A DNA stretch of 64,000 bases from Lactobacillus amylovorus DSM 20531 (GCF_002706375.1 NZ_CP017706.1:310001-374000), one strand, 5' to 3'. Positions 24,290 through 32,981 are shown, counted from the stretch's first letter. A program made the numbers and translations. Notes: generated by a model not told the origin, from the letters alone.

Positions 24290-24660
24290 TCACTAAAATA
24301 TCAGTGGCGAGCTTTTGTATAGGTTTAATTATTGGTATTAACCGATATGACAACTTTTGCCCGTTTGTCACCGATTTTTCTTAGCACTCTAGCTATTTAA
24401 CTGCTAAGAATGGTTACGTTAGGTACATGGTAAAAGCCTTACTATAACCGTCTGTCTTGCTTACTCTCTCAACGGTTTCAGAGATTTAAAACTTAAAAAG
24501 TTACGGTAATTTTTTTAAAACTCTATAACGCTATATAGCCCCTATATATATAATTAAATAATATTATTTAGTTATATATATTATTTAGTGTAGTAGTATA
24601 ACTATATATAATTAGAGTTGATGGAATAGGCTTTTCAGCGGTTACGGTAAGGGTAACCTA
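24290..24660 (-). repeat. Non-coding repeat module B (AT core with GTTACC/GGTAAC repeats)
   Basis: About 370 bp without a gene. GTTAC/GTAAC-type words repeat in both orientations near 24,409-24,450, 24,512-24,521 and 24,636-24,664, flanking an AT-only core of about 70 bp (24,545-24,615). A 17-bp motif TACTCTCTCAACGGTTT occurs at 24,462, differing in one base from the copy at 14,044. A CTTAGCA/TGCTAAG hairpin lies at about 24,382-24,410. It abuts the 3' end of the VirE-type helicase. Position and iteron-like layout fit a phage replication origin, but the twin module in the head region argues for a spreading element. Confidence 0.75.
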
Positions 24661-25980
24661 ACCGTTACCTACCGTATCCTTTTTAAATCCTGCAGTTGTT
24701 TTACCATCAATCTTTATTCTTGCACCTACTTCATAACCAAGATGCTCCATGTAATATCGAACGTCTCGTGCGTCTTTGGTATTACGGCTTAATGCATCAC
24801 GATCAGCAAATAATGAAAATGCTAGTTCTTGATTAGTAATAAACTTTTTGCCCTTGAATTTATTTTCCAAAGTAGTATTAAGTTCATCTTCAAGACCAGA
24901 TGTGTAGCGGAATTGTTTGCGGTTTTCTTCAAGTAGTTCTTGTTCATGATCATTAAGTAAGAATGGGTCTTTAGTAGTTTTGTAAAGATGTACTGCTTCA
25001 CCCCACAACTGCTTAACATATTCTGGAGTCATCTCTGTAACTGGTGACTTAACTTGTTTATCAGCATTACAGAAAATAGACATAAATCTACGATCACCAG
25101 AACGATCTTTCAAGTGTCTGATTTCATTAGTAGTACGTGCTAAAACAAACTTTTTTAAAAATGTCTGTGACTTACGTGCATAAGCTTTACGATATTCAAA
25201 CTTTTGCATAGTGATGAATTTTTTGATTTCTTCAAAACTAGCTGCATTACTTGCAGTCATTTCATCATCATTAACAATCAGAGCATTTTTCATTACTTCA
25301 TAGTCGTCTTTATTGCTAAAAGAATTGAATTGGTCAGTATATAAGCCCATAGGTGCAACATTTTGTAAATAAGATGTTTTACCAACACCTTGACCACCTA
25401 CTAAATCAAGCACGTTATCAACTTTAACTTTAGGATTGTAGGCTTTAGCCACTGCTTCAAGAAACCATATTTCAGTGATTAATCTGGTAGTTTCATTGTT
25501 TGGCGCTCCAAGAAACACCACAAACGTATCATCAAGACGCTGTTTCTTGTCCCATTCTGCATATGCTTCATTCATGTAATCAATGACTGGATTATATGAG
25601 TTCATGTGAGCTGTGTTGATAATTCCTTGATCAATTACATTATTTTTGAAGATAGCGCCTTGATATTTCTTAGCAGATTCAATGTAAAGTTCAACAGCAT
25701 TGATAACCTGATCAGTGTACTCGCCTTTAGCGATGTTGATTGTACCAATTGAAGTTTTTAAAGCAGCATCTTTAACTACATCTACTTCATTGGTAAATTC
25801 ATTGAACCTGAACAGACCTTGAAGATTTTTGTCTGTTTTAAGAATCAGAACAATATTTTTAACAGATGTGGTTCTGATTTTGCCATTGGTTCGCTCAAAT
25901 AGATCTTTTTTAGTTTGTTCTTTGCTAAGTTTCTTAGCTTTCTCTTCATCAATATTAATAATTTTTTTGTCATTAGCCAT
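24658..25980 (-). CDS. VirE-type (P4/D5-like) replicative helicase
   Basis: A 440-residue protein of the virulence-associated E family, a helicase superfamily 3-like ATPase used by phages for replication. Walker A is VGGQGVGKTSYL at about residues 194-205, and Walker B/sensor elements include 'NALIVNDDEMTASNAASFEE' and 'FVLARTTNEIRHLKDRSGDR'. It overlaps the Prim-Pol gene by eight bases; together they form a primase plus helicase pair. The last codons (TVGNG) already lie within the repeats of module B. Confidence 0.9.
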   Translation of the reverse strand: MANDKKIINIDEEKAKKLSKEQTKKDLFERTNGKIRTTSVKNIVLILKTDKNLQGLFRFNEFTNEVDVVKDAALKTSIGTINIAKGEYTDQVINAVELYIESAKKYQGAIFKNNVIDQGIINTAHMNSYNPVIDYMNEAYAEWDKKQRLDDTFVVFLGAPNNETTRLITEIWFLEAVAKAYNPKVKVDNVLDLVGGQGVGKTSYLQNVAPMGLYTDQFNSFSNKDDYEVMKNALIVNDDEMTASNAASFEEIKKFITMQKFEYRKAYARKSQTFLKKFVLARTTNEIRHLKDRSGDRRFMSIFCNADKQVKSPVTEMTPEYVKQLWGEAVHLYKTTKDPFLLNDHEQELLEENRKQFRYTSGLEDELNTTLENKFKGKKFITNQELAFSLFADRDALSRNTKDARDVRYYMEHLGYEVGARIKIDGKTTAGFKKDTVGNG

Positions 25981-26779
25981 CTTGTTCCTCCCTTCTTCTA
26001 ATTTCTTTCTCTATCATTGAATTAACGGTTCTTTCCACTTCACTCATTGGTAGAGAATCTTCTGTATTTTCATTAGCAATAACAGCTAATTTAGCTGCAA
26101 CATGTGGTTCAACATTGCGGAACAGCAAACCACCCACAAAACTAGCCAAAGCATTGTTTCTACCACCAGTTTTACCTAACCCATTGGCTATTTTTTCAAA
26201 TAGTTCAGTAGTTTGAGTTTTGCCAGTTGGTTGATAGTCTTTTAAATCAACTGGTTTAAATTCTTTTTGCTTTTCAAGAATTAGGTCAATTAATCCTTGT
26301 GGTGGCTCTCTCATTGGTTTATGGTTTAACCACTTGTAAGATTTGTCTCCCAGCATTGAAGGAGCTACGACAACATAATTGTTTTCATGAGCTTTAAGAT
26401 CTACTGAAGGTAAGAATCCAATGTTTTGTTGAATCTTTAAATCTTTAGGCTTAGTAAAGAAGAAATGAAAACCATTATGTGCTGTACGTTCAGTGAGCGT
26501 ATTCTTAAACCACTCATCATGATTAAGGGCTTTGATAGATTTCATTCCATCACCACCACTGTGACGGTCCACATCAATTACAAAGAATTTATCTGTTTTA
26601 AGTGCAATATTTGCAGTTGGATATTTCCTCCATATTTCATGAATTTCCGTTTTATTGAGTGGCGGTTTATTGGCAAATTTAATCAGTGGACGCTTATTGT
26701 CACTAATTGGAATTACGCTAAAACCATGTTCTACATAACTTAAAGCATAATTAACTAAGTTGGGATGCATATTGATCAC
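25973..26779 (-). CDS. Prim-Pol (bifunctional DNA primase/polymerase N-terminal domain) protein
   Basis: A 268-residue archaeo-eukaryotic-type primase. Motifs are 'YVEHGFSVIPISDNKRPLI' at the N-terminus, the catalytic 'FFVIDVDRHSGGDGMKSI' (DxD) near residue 65, and FHFFFTKPKDLK. The final third ('SLPMSEVERTVNSMIEKEIR') is the PriCT-type linker to the helicase. It primes phage replication with the overlapping VirE-type ATPase. Confidence 0.93.
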   Translation of the reverse strand: MINMHPNLVNYALSYVEHGFSVIPISDNKRPLIKFANKPPLNKTEIHEIWRKYPTANIALKTDKFFVIDVDRHSGGDGMKSIKALNHDEWFKNTLTERTAHNGFHFFFTKPKDLKIQQNIGFLPSVDLKAHENNYVVVAPSMLGDKSYKWLNHKPMREPPQGLIDLILEKQKEFKPVDLKDYQPTGKTQTTELFEKIANGLGKTGGRNNALASFVGGLLFRNVEPHVAAKLAVIANENTEDSLPMSEVERTVNSMIEKEIRRREEQDG

Positions 26780-26856
26780 CCCTGTGGTGTTGTGTTGTCA
26801 GCAAGATATTCTCTTCTTTCATAGTCATCCTGTGCTTCCTGCATTGCTTGTTCCAT
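26776..26856 (-). CDS. Possible micro-protein (26 residues)
   Basis: A short ORF MEQAMQEAQDDYERREYLAD... fills the gap between the DUF669 gene and the primase gene and overlaps the primase RBS region by its stop. It is charged and helical. There is no strong ribosome site, though AAACA spacing could allow coupling to the gene upstream. Weak support; could be a leader peptide or chance. Confidence 0.3.
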   Translation of the reverse strand: MEQAMQEAQDDYERREYLADNTTPQG

Positions 26857-26860
26857 TGTT

Positions 26861-27436
26861 TTAAAAAGGAAGATCATCATCAGAAATATTTACATCGCTA
26901 CCATTGTTGTCCTTAAATGGATCATCCTTTACATCAAGTGTCTTAGGCTGTTCTGCTCGTGCAAATTCATAATTTCTAAAAGGATGATCAGGATTCTTTT
27001 TGTTAGCAGTTTCTTTGATAGTCATCATTAATACCTTGCCTTTAGCTTTTTGCAATACATTAGCTAAATCTTCATAAGCATCAGTTTCTGAATCATGATC
27101 AAAGCAACTATCAGGAATTGGGGTATCAGTCATTTCACCAATTACTTGAAGCATTGAAATGTTTCTAGCAATAACAAATTGTGGCATTGGATTGCCCTTT
27201 GAAGTTACTTGTGCAAGCGTTGGAAATACTGATTCAGTTTTGCCCTCATATTTGCCTTCGATAACCATAAAGCTTAGCATCAAGAAATCACGATCTCCTT
27301 TGGCATTGTGAGTCACTCCATCAAGACTAACTTTGTAAGTTCCTGCTGGAATATTTTCAAAAGCGTTGTATTCCTTACCCTTTTTTGGATCAAAACCTGA
27401 CTTTTTAACTTCATTTAATGCATCTAATAAACTCAT
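26861..27436 (-). CDS. DUF669 protein, probable phage single-strand DNA-binding protein
   Basis: A 191-residue DUF669 protein ('AFENIPAGTYKVSLDGVTHN ... FLMLSFMVIEGKYEG'). The core is a beta-rich OB-like domain and the last residues are 'VNISDDDLPF', an acidic tip ending Pro-Phe that copies the C-terminus of bacterial SSB (DDDIPF). No conventional ssb gene is present in the early region, so this is likely the phage SSB, partnered with the Sak4-like ATPase three bases upstream. Confidence 0.8.
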   Translation of the reverse strand: MSLLDALNEVKKSGFDPKKGKEYNAFENIPAGTYKVSLDGVTHNAKGDRDFLMLSFMVIEGKYEGKTESVFPTLAQVTSKGNPMPQFVIARNISMLQVIGEMTDTPIPDSCFDHDSETDAYEDLANVLQKAKGKVLMMTIKETANKKNPDHPFRNYEFARAEQPKTLDVKDDPFKDNNGSDVNISDDDLPF

Positions 27437-27438
27437 GT

Positions 27439-28203
27439 TTACTTATTCTCCTTTTTCTTTGCTTGTAATTTTTCTAAATCTTCTTTTTTAAACATTCCTC
27501 TGCAACTTTCAAGTAGTTGTAAGATTCTGTGATCTGTGATGTTTGCTGGATTGTACATGGTTCTTAATGCCTTTACTTCTCTAAAGTATGAAGCATTTTG
27601 ACCGTCACCAATTTTCTTAGTTCTAATCACCACATCACAGTTACCATTCACGATGTTGTAATATTTAGTTTTAAGTGATGGCTTATAAGTTGTAACACCA
27701 GTATTTTCATCAGTTTTGTCATCTTCACGGCTAATGTAAATAACATTAAGTGGCAAAGCTTTAAGATCCATAACGAACTGTTGTAAAACTGTATTAAACA
27801 TTGTCCACCCTTTACCATACGGAATATCTGATAAAGCTTGAACACCAGCATCAAGGCAGATAGCCTGTTCGATCATTACACAGATGTCGTCAATTACATC
27901 AATAACCACGGTTTTAAATTGTTGATCTGCTGGACGCTTAGGATTTTCCACTTGAAGTGCCGTGATAATATCATCAAGTTGTTTAATAGCAGATTGTTCA
28001 AGCTTGCCTTGAGCATTTCTGATATTTCTGATTTGAATACTTGGTGCGCTACCTTGCTCTGAATTTCCATCAGTATTCAGGATCAATGGATTAGGAAAGA
28101 AGCTTGAAAAATAGCTCTTGCCCGACATCGTGGCGCCCCAGATAAAGAAATTATGTGGTTGAGTTTTAGGACTTAGCTTTTCAACCTTTGGTAAACTAAT
28201 CAT
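27439..28203 (-). CDS. Sak4-like RecA-fold ATPase (AAA_24)
   Basis: A 254-residue ATPase. Walker A FIWGATMSGKSYFSSFFP is at about residues 21-38 and Walker B 'FKTVVIDVIDDICVMIEQA' near residue 100. This is the AAA_24 / Sak4-like group, single-strand annealing or recombination mediators that work with an SSB-like partner, here the DUF669 protein. The C-terminus is strongly basic (KKKENK). Confidence 0.88.
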   Translation of the reverse strand: MISLPKVEKLSPKTQPHNFFIWGATMSGKSYFSSFFPNPLILNTDGNSEQGSAPSIQIRNIRNAQGKLEQSAIKQLDDIITALQVENPKRPADQQFKTVVIDVIDDICVMIEQAICLDAGVQALSDIPYGKGWTMFNTVLQQFVMDLKALPLNVIYISREDDKTDENTGVTTYKPSLKTKYYNIVNGNCDVVIRTKKIGDGQNASYFREVKALRTMYNPANITDHRILQLLESCRGMFKKEDLEKLQAKKKENK

Positions 28204-28216
28204 TTTTATTTCTCCT

Positions 28217-28570
28217 TTAGAAAAATGTGAAATTTAATTCGGTTTTTCTCGTTATATAATCTCGAAAATGTTCATTACGTTTTACTAAACTATTCCAATC
28301 AGGGCCATTTTCAGATACAAAGGATTTGGCCAATTTTATAAAGCTTTCTAAAAATTGAGTGGGTAAACCATGAGTATAACTAAAAACACCTAATCCTGGT
28401 TCTTGTTGTAAAAACTCTACAGAAAATACTTTTTTACCCCTGCCAAATTCCACTTCTATAAAAACTTCATCATTTATATCAATATGCCAATAATTTATTG
28501 AGTTTGCATTAATTTGTTTTGCATTTAAGTTTTTCATCCAATATCTTATGTCTAAATCTCTAATTTTCAT
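28217..28570 (-). CDS. Phage protein of unknown function
   Basis: A 117-residue protein (starts [16 protein letters not shown], ends NFTFF) rich in aromatic residues with a '[17 protein letters not shown]' beta region. It overlaps the endonuclease-like gene by four bases. No family recognised; it may be a passenger of the endonuclease insertion. Confidence 0.6.
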   Translation of the reverse strand: MKIRDLDIRYWMKNLNAKQINANSINYWHIDINDEVFIEVEFGRGKKVFSVEFLQQEPGLGVFSYTHGLPTQFLESFIKLAKSFVSENGPDWNSLVKRNEHFRDYITRKTELNFTFF

Positions 28571-29136
28571 TTCTTAATCAATCCTTTCCTTTTGGCAGGT
28601 CTTCTGTTTTGAGCTTGTTCTTTGGGTGTTATCCACCTGCAGTTATCAGGCTCATAATTGCCATAATTATCAATACGGTCAATTGTTAGTCCTTGCTTGT
28701 AGCCATGTTTAATTGCCCATTCATAAAACGGCTCAAAATGTTTATCCCATTCAGAGCAAACTTTTATACCTCTACCACCATAATTGTGATAATTACTTAC
28801 ATGTGGATTACGGCATCTTTGTCGCATGGTGTTCCAAACGTAATACAGATGTGTTTTTGTTTGACCATGTGTAGGTTTAAAAGCTATTTTTTCTCTGTTC
28901 TTAGCTTCAATACAGCCACAACTAGTGGTTTCACTTCTTAGAAGGTGGTCTTGACGAACAACAGTATCATTTCCGCAATCGCATTTACATAACCAAAATT
29001 TACGTGTTCCCCATTTAGTATGTTGAATATGATCTATTTTGATTGCAGTTAATAATCCAAATCTTTTATTAGATAATTCCCTTTCTCTTCGCAATGTAAT
29101 AACACCATCCTTTTTTGTACCCGTGTAATTTTCCAT
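28567..29136 (-). CDS. HNH/AP2-type phage endonuclease-like protein
   Basis: A 189-residue protein with a zinc-type '[17 protein letters not shown] ... TTSCGC' module followed by '[19 protein letters not shown]', '[20 protein letters not shown]' and '[20 protein letters not shown]', the last being an HNH-like nuclease core. Such proteins are common free-standing elements in Firmicutes phages. The frame overlaps the helicase 3' end by 68 bases; an AAGGA is 12 bases before the ATG. Its placement at a gene end suggests a mobile insertion. Confidence 0.75.
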   Translation of the reverse strand: MENYTGTKKDGVITLRRERELSNKRFGLLTAIKIDHIQHTKWGTRKFWLCKCDCGNDTVVRQDHLLRSETTSCGCIEAKNREKIAFKPTHGQTKTHLYYVWNTMRQRCRNPHVSNYHNYGGRGIKVCSEWDKHFEPFYEWAIKHGYKQGLTIDRIDNYGNYEPDNCRWITPKEQAQNRRPAKRKGLIKK

Positions 29137-30452
29137 AGGCTTGAAGTTCCTTCATCGTGTGGAGTTCACTTACATTTTTATTTGCTACTTCTTTAAGCAA
29201 ATTACTGTGAACAATTTCATGGATTAAGTTTTGCCTATCTTTGGTAGCTTCAACTAAATCAACATCACTTACTGGTTTAGCTTCATGAACTTTGATTGGT
29301 TTACCACAGACAGGACATTTACCATCCTTAACTTCACTAGCTTTCACTACTGCAAAACAATAATCGCATGTGATAATTGAAATCCCTGAATCAGTTAGCA
29401 GAGATTTACTTTTCTGCTTGCCCGATTTAATAGCCTGCTTCCAATCACGATCATCGTCAGGATAGCCGAACGTTTTAAAATTATTAGCATGATCAATAAT
29501 AATGGCAGTTTTATCAGGTCTAGGATTCAAACATCTCATTGAAAACTGCAGATATAAGGCAAGTGACGCTGTGGGACGTGCCATAATCACGCAATCGACA
29601 TTCGGGAGATCAACACCTTCAGTAAAAAGATTTACGTTAACAAGTATCTTAATTTCTTGCTCTCGAAATTTTCGCACCGCTAGATCACGTTTTTCTTTTG
29701 ACGTAGTCCCATCTACTTCAATCGCTGAAATCCCCTCAGAATTGAATTTATGGGCTATCTCAACAGCAGTGTCAATGGAATACGTGTACACCACTGCTTG
29801 CATCCCTGAAGCTATTCGCTTGTATTGCTTAACGATATGACCAAAGATTCTAGTACTCATAGCCTCTTGCATAGATTCATTAGTAAAGTCCCCAGTACTT
29901 CCACGTTTTAATAATTTAGAATCAAAATCATTAGGTGGTTGAAAGTATCTGAATGGTGCTAGAAATCCTTTATCAGTTAGTTCATGAATTGATTGCCCAA
30001 CGATAATATCATCAGCAATCTGATCAAGTTGCATTCTTCCTGTTCTATGTGGTGTTGCTGTGAAAAGTAAAACTATAGCTTTAGGAAATTGCTTTAAGAT
30101 TCTTTGATAGCTCCTGGCTAAAGCATGGTGAGCTTCATCAACTAAAATCACATCAGGAATTGGTAATTTATCAACTCTACGAGTTAAAGTCTGAACCATT
30201 CCCATTGTTGTAAGGCTCATTTTTACGCCTTGCTCTTTAAAAGTCTTAACAGCTTGATCAAGAACTTCTTTACGATGAATCAAGAACATTACACGGTTAT
30301 TATTCTCAGTTGTTCTTCTAGCAATTTCTGCCATTACTCACTGTTTTCCCTGTTCGTGGTGGGCTTTGAACGATAATCACACGATGATGATTTTTCATAG
30401 AATCAACGATCTTATTAATTAAATCTGTTTGATAAGGTCTTAATTCGTACAT
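29069..30452 (-). pseudogene. DEAD/DEAH-box helicase, split by a one-base frameshift
   Basis: The frame starting at 30,452 encodes MYELRPYQTDLINKIVDSM and a Walker A 'VQSPPRTGKT' but shifts after GTGAGT. The rest continues from MAEIARR (30,334) for 421 residues with Walker B VDEAHHA, 'LFTATPHRTGRMQ' and the helicase C domain (NLFTEGVDLPNVDCVIMAR). A zinc ribbon CDYCFAVV/CPVCGKP follows. Removing one A in GTGAGTAATGG rejoins the frames. If real, the ATPase loses its P-loop and would be inactive; sequencing error is the alternative. Confidence 0.82.
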
Positions 30453-30811
30453 TAAAAATCACCCATTTGCTGATCCAAAAAGTCAGAAATTCCACTTAAT
30501 TTTTTTAAGATTTTATCTGTTTCTTCAGTTTCATATTTTTTTAATAGATCATTTTTAACTTGAGACCAATCAGTATATTTAATTAAAGCTTCTTCATTTT
30601 CAGTATTAATTAATCCAAAAGTATGATTAACAGAAAATAGTGATTTACCTGCAAGTTCGCCACATTTTTCATTAAAAACAATACTTTCATTACCATTTCC
30701 ATCAATTTCCCATGGAAGTGTGTTGCAGATGTTTTTTAGTATTTCATTTACTCTTTGATTTGCCTTTTCTTCAATTAGCTCATCAAAACGAGATTTAGTA
30801 ATCTTACTCAT
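30452..30811 (-). CDS. Phage protein of unknown function
   Basis: A 119-residue, acidic protein (starts MSKITKSRFDELIEEKANQR) with a long helix and a beta region 'WEIDGNGNESIVFNEKCGEL'. Its TAA overlaps the helicase ATG (TAATG), so they are translationally coupled. Position in the recombination block is the only hint of function. Confidence 0.6.
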   Translation of the reverse strand: MSKITKSRFDELIEEKANQRVNEILKNICNTLPWEIDGNGNESIVFNEKCGELAGKSLFSVNHTFGLINTENEEALIKYTDWSQVKNDLLKKYETEETDKILKKLSGISDFLDQQMGDF

Positions 30812-30813
30812 AT

Positions 30814-31044
30814 TTATTTACCTTTTTCCTTCCATAACTTAGCTACCATATTGAATGACTGATAGTCTTTTCTTTTAACTGCTCTTTTACCTAAATAACG
30901 GAGCTGTGCTTCAAAACTTTCATGGTGTCTATAAACTAATCTATAAACAATTCTTTTGGCTAAATGTCGATCATCGGCTTTAGCCACACAATCAAATAAT
31001 TTAGCTAGTTCCGTATTTGATAAGCCTTTAAGACTAATTTTCAT
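30814..31044 (-). CDS. Small basic phage protein
   Basis: A 76-residue basic, helical protein (starts MKISLKGLSNTELAKLFDCV, ends LWKEKGK). Many Lys/Arg residues and a 'LAKRIVYRLVYRHHESF' helix point to nucleic acid binding, but no family is apparent. Overlaps the next gene by four bases. Confidence 0.6.
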   Translation of the reverse strand: MKISLKGLSNTELAKLFDCVAKADDRHLAKRIVYRLVYRHHESFEAQLRYLGKRAVKRKDYQSFNMVAKLWKEKGK

Positions 31045-31424
31045 AAAACACTCTCAATCTGTTCCAAATCCAACCGAACGGCTTCAATGTAATTCTTGAT
31101 CATTGCCGGATTGCCTGATTTAGCTAATTCCTTCAAACCAAAGATTGCATCATTAACGGAATCTTCAATCATCTCTGATTTACGTTTGATTTCATTTCTT
31201 TGTTCATCTAGTAATTCTTGAATCTTACATGCCATTTGATAATCCGCTATTTGATTACTCTCATTAGCAGCTTTAGCAATCTGATATAAAACAGTTCTCG
31301 GTGGCATCATTGTTTTTCTACAAATCAAAATGATTTCATCCATGGCATGATTAACATCATCTTGCTTAGCAAATTTGCTAAAGCCTTGCATTTGTTCTGT
31401 AATATCAGTTTGTACTGAAAACAT
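31041..31424 (-). CDS. Phage protein of unknown function
   Basis: A 127-residue, all-helical protein (starts MFSVQTDITEQMQGFSKF). Helices such as 'VNHAMDEIILICRKTM' and 'QELLDEQRNEIKRKSEMI' suggest a coiled-coil subunit. It overlaps neighbours at both ends, in the early block next to Gp157. No family recognised. Confidence 0.6.
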   Translation of the reverse strand: MFSVQTDITEQMQGFSKFAKQDDVNHAMDEIILICRKTMMPPRTVLYQIAKAANESNQIADYQMACKIQELLDEQRNEIKRKSEMIEDSVNDAIFGLKELAKSGNPAMIKNYIEAVRLDLEQIESVL

Positions 31425-31900
31425 TATTTGATCACCGTCTTTCTATTTGATTTCAAATGTGCACCTCTAATTGATTTGCCCTTCTTAAGATCTTCATAAA
31501 TCAATTTCTTGTTAGGCTTAACTACTTCAGAGCAAACAATATAATCAATTGGTAAATCTTTAGTAGATTCAACAATCACAGAATCTTTATAGTTACGTGG
31601 TTTGAGAATGTGATTCTCTGTTTGAATTTCTTTATAGCCACTATCATCAATAGCTTTGGTAAGAAATTCTTGAAGATTCTCAGTTTGCTTCTTAATAGAA
31701 GCTTCAACTTCTGATAATTGCTTTCTTTTTTCTTTAAGCCAATTAAGTTTCATTTGGTTTTGTTCAATCCAGCTGGCCACGTTATCAAGTTTTTCATTTC
31801 TTGGAAGTTCCAAACTTTCTAACGTATCTGCCAAAGTCTCAGGATCAAGATCTTTTTCTTGAACTTGTTTAATGGCGTTGTTTAACTCAAATACATTCAT
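31424..31900 (-). CDS. Siphovirus Gp157-like protein
   Basis: A 158-residue protein of the Gp157 family: long N-terminal coiled coil ('WLKEKRKQLSEVEASIKKQT'), then the beta strand region 'LPIDYIVCSEVVKPNKKLIY' and 'EDLKKGKSIRGAHLKSNRK'. In Streptococcus phages the homologue is linked to phage-resistance or early replication functions, and it usually begins the recombination gene block, as here. Confidence 0.88.
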   Translation of the reverse strand: MNVFELNNAIKQVQEKDLDPETLADTLESLELPRNEKLDNVASWIEQNQMKLNWLKEKRKQLSEVEASIKKQTENLQEFLTKAIDDSGYKEIQTENHILKPRNYKDSVIVESTKDLPIDYIVCSEVVKPNKKLIYEDLKKGKSIRGAHLKSNRKTVIK

Positions 31901-31917
31901 GATTTTTTCCTTTCTAA

Positions 31918-32013
31918 CTAATCGTTGGCGCGATTAGACTTTTTAGTTTGGCCATCACTTACTGCATCAGTGGTAGCCCATAATTTTTTAATTGTTTCCT
32001 TGCTAAGTTTCAT
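31918..32013 (-). CDS. Tiny phage protein
   Basis: A 31-residue ORF (starts MKLSKETIKKLWATT, ends NRAND) with a good ribosome site GGAG six bases before the ATG. It is charged and helical. It sits in an otherwise untranslated gap between Gp157 and the membrane protein gene. Function unknown. Confidence 0.5.
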   Translation of the reverse strand: MKLSKETIKKLWATTDAVSDGQTKKSNRAND

Positions 32014-32022
32014 TTTTATCTC

Positions 32023-32184
32023 CTATGAAAATAAATTGATGATTGCGTCCCAGAAGCCATATGATAAAAGGCTTAAACTTAAAAGCACTACAGCAATAAA
32101 GATTTTAAAAATTGTGTCATCCATATTGATATGATTTTGATGAATTGGCTTATTAAATTCACGATAATAATTCTTATTTTGCAT
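32023..32184 (-). CDS. Small membrane protein
   Basis: A 53-residue ORF (starts MQNKNYYREFNKPI) with a hydrophobic helix at residues about 27-48 (IFKIFIAVVLLSLSLLSYGF). Its ATG overlaps the stop of the DUF771-like gene (GCATAA-type overlap), and GGAG precedes the next ORF. Probably an early-region membrane protein; role unknown. Confidence 0.6.
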   Translation of the reverse strand: MQNKNYYREFNKPIHQNHINMDDTIFKIFIAVVLLSLSLLSYGFWDAIINLFS

Positions 32185-32482
32185 CCCAATCTATCTCCTT
32201 CCTATGCTCATTCATCCAAACGGCAGCTGGATACTCAAAAATTGTCATTTTACCGCCTCTACCTGGATGAATGTTTGAACACCAATCCGGTTGAAACGGA
32301 TAAAGAATATTTCTTTTAACCCATGCTGTGCCATGTGGTTTGGCATATTTTTGGGCAAACTCTTGAATACTAATAGTTCGTCCAACTATTTGATTTTCAG
32401 GAACGTAACCACGTTTCTTCATAATTAGATCAACTACTTGTTCTAATGAAGAATCTTCAATTGCTAGTTGCATGTTGATCAC
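32174..32482 (-). CDS. DUF771 family phage protein (excisionase-like)
   Basis: A 102-residue protein whose C-terminal half ('AWVKRNILYPFQPDWCSNIH', then GGKMTIFEYPAAVWMNEHR) matches DUF771, winged-helix-like proteins encoded in the early region of Gram-positive phages next to the Cro gene; some resemble excisionases. It overlaps the Cro-like gene by four bases (ATGA). Confidence 0.75.
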   Translation of the reverse strand: MINMQLAIEDSSLEQVVDLIMKKRGYVPENQIVGRTISIQEFAQKYAKPHGTAWVKRNILYPFQPDWCSNIHPGRGGKMTIFEYPAAVWMNEHRKEIDWDAK

Positions 32483-32697
32483 TCCATTCCAAGAACTTTG
32501 TAGATCTTTTTGCGGATCATTAAATCTTTAGGTGATGTGCCACCTTTGACTGCTTTATTGATGTCTTGACGGCTTTCGCCAATTAACTCTGCTAATTCAG
32601 CTTGTGTCATTGACTTTTGAATTAAAGCCATTTTGATTTGACGTTCAACAGCTTTCTTAGCTTGTTCTAGTTGTTCTTCCACTGCCATATAACTCAC
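32479..32697 (-). CDS. Cro-like repressor (XRE helix-turn-helix)
   Basis: A 72-residue XRE-family DNA-binding protein with helix-turn-helix 'MTQAELAELIGESRQDINKA' at residues about 30-49. It is the first gene of the minus-strand lytic transcript, divergent from the CI-like gene across a 284-bp operator region. It is expected to repress the lysogenic promoter. Confidence 0.9.
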   Translation of the reverse strand: MSYMAVEEQLEQAKKAVERQIKMALIQKSMTQAELAELIGESRQDINKAVKGGTSPKDLMIRKKIYKVLGME

Positions 32698-32981
32698 CTC
32701 AATTATTTTTGTTGTTCAACTTGTTTAGAAACTAATTTAGAAATTTGTTTAGAAACTATTGACATTATTTAGAATATTTACTAGCATCAAGGTATAATAA
32801 ATAAGCGCTTAAACAGTATCCCCATACTTTTAAAAAAAGCTATTTATTCGTTTCAAAACTTGTTTTTGAATTTGTTTCTTAACTTGTTGACAAAACTATT
32901 ATTACCTAAATCTTCTAAAAATGCAATACTATTTTAGAAGATTTTCTAAATAATTTTGTCAAGGATTGGAGAACCCTTGAT
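32698..32981. promoter_or_regulatory. Lysogeny/lysis switch: operator and divergent promoters
   Basis: The intergenic region has four direct copies of TTTAGAA at 32,724, 32,736, 32,748 and 32,768, the first three exactly 12 bp apart. An inverted set sits near the CI side (TTCTAAA at 32,913 and 32,944, TTTAGAA at 32,933). TTGACA-like -35 boxes are visible at 32,759 and 32,887 on the + strand, and TTGACA on the minus strand at 32,957-32,962; the matching -10 boxes are weak, so the promoters are not pinned. A TATAAT occurs at 32,793. These repeats are likely binding sites of the CI-like and Cro-like proteins. Confidence 0.75.
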
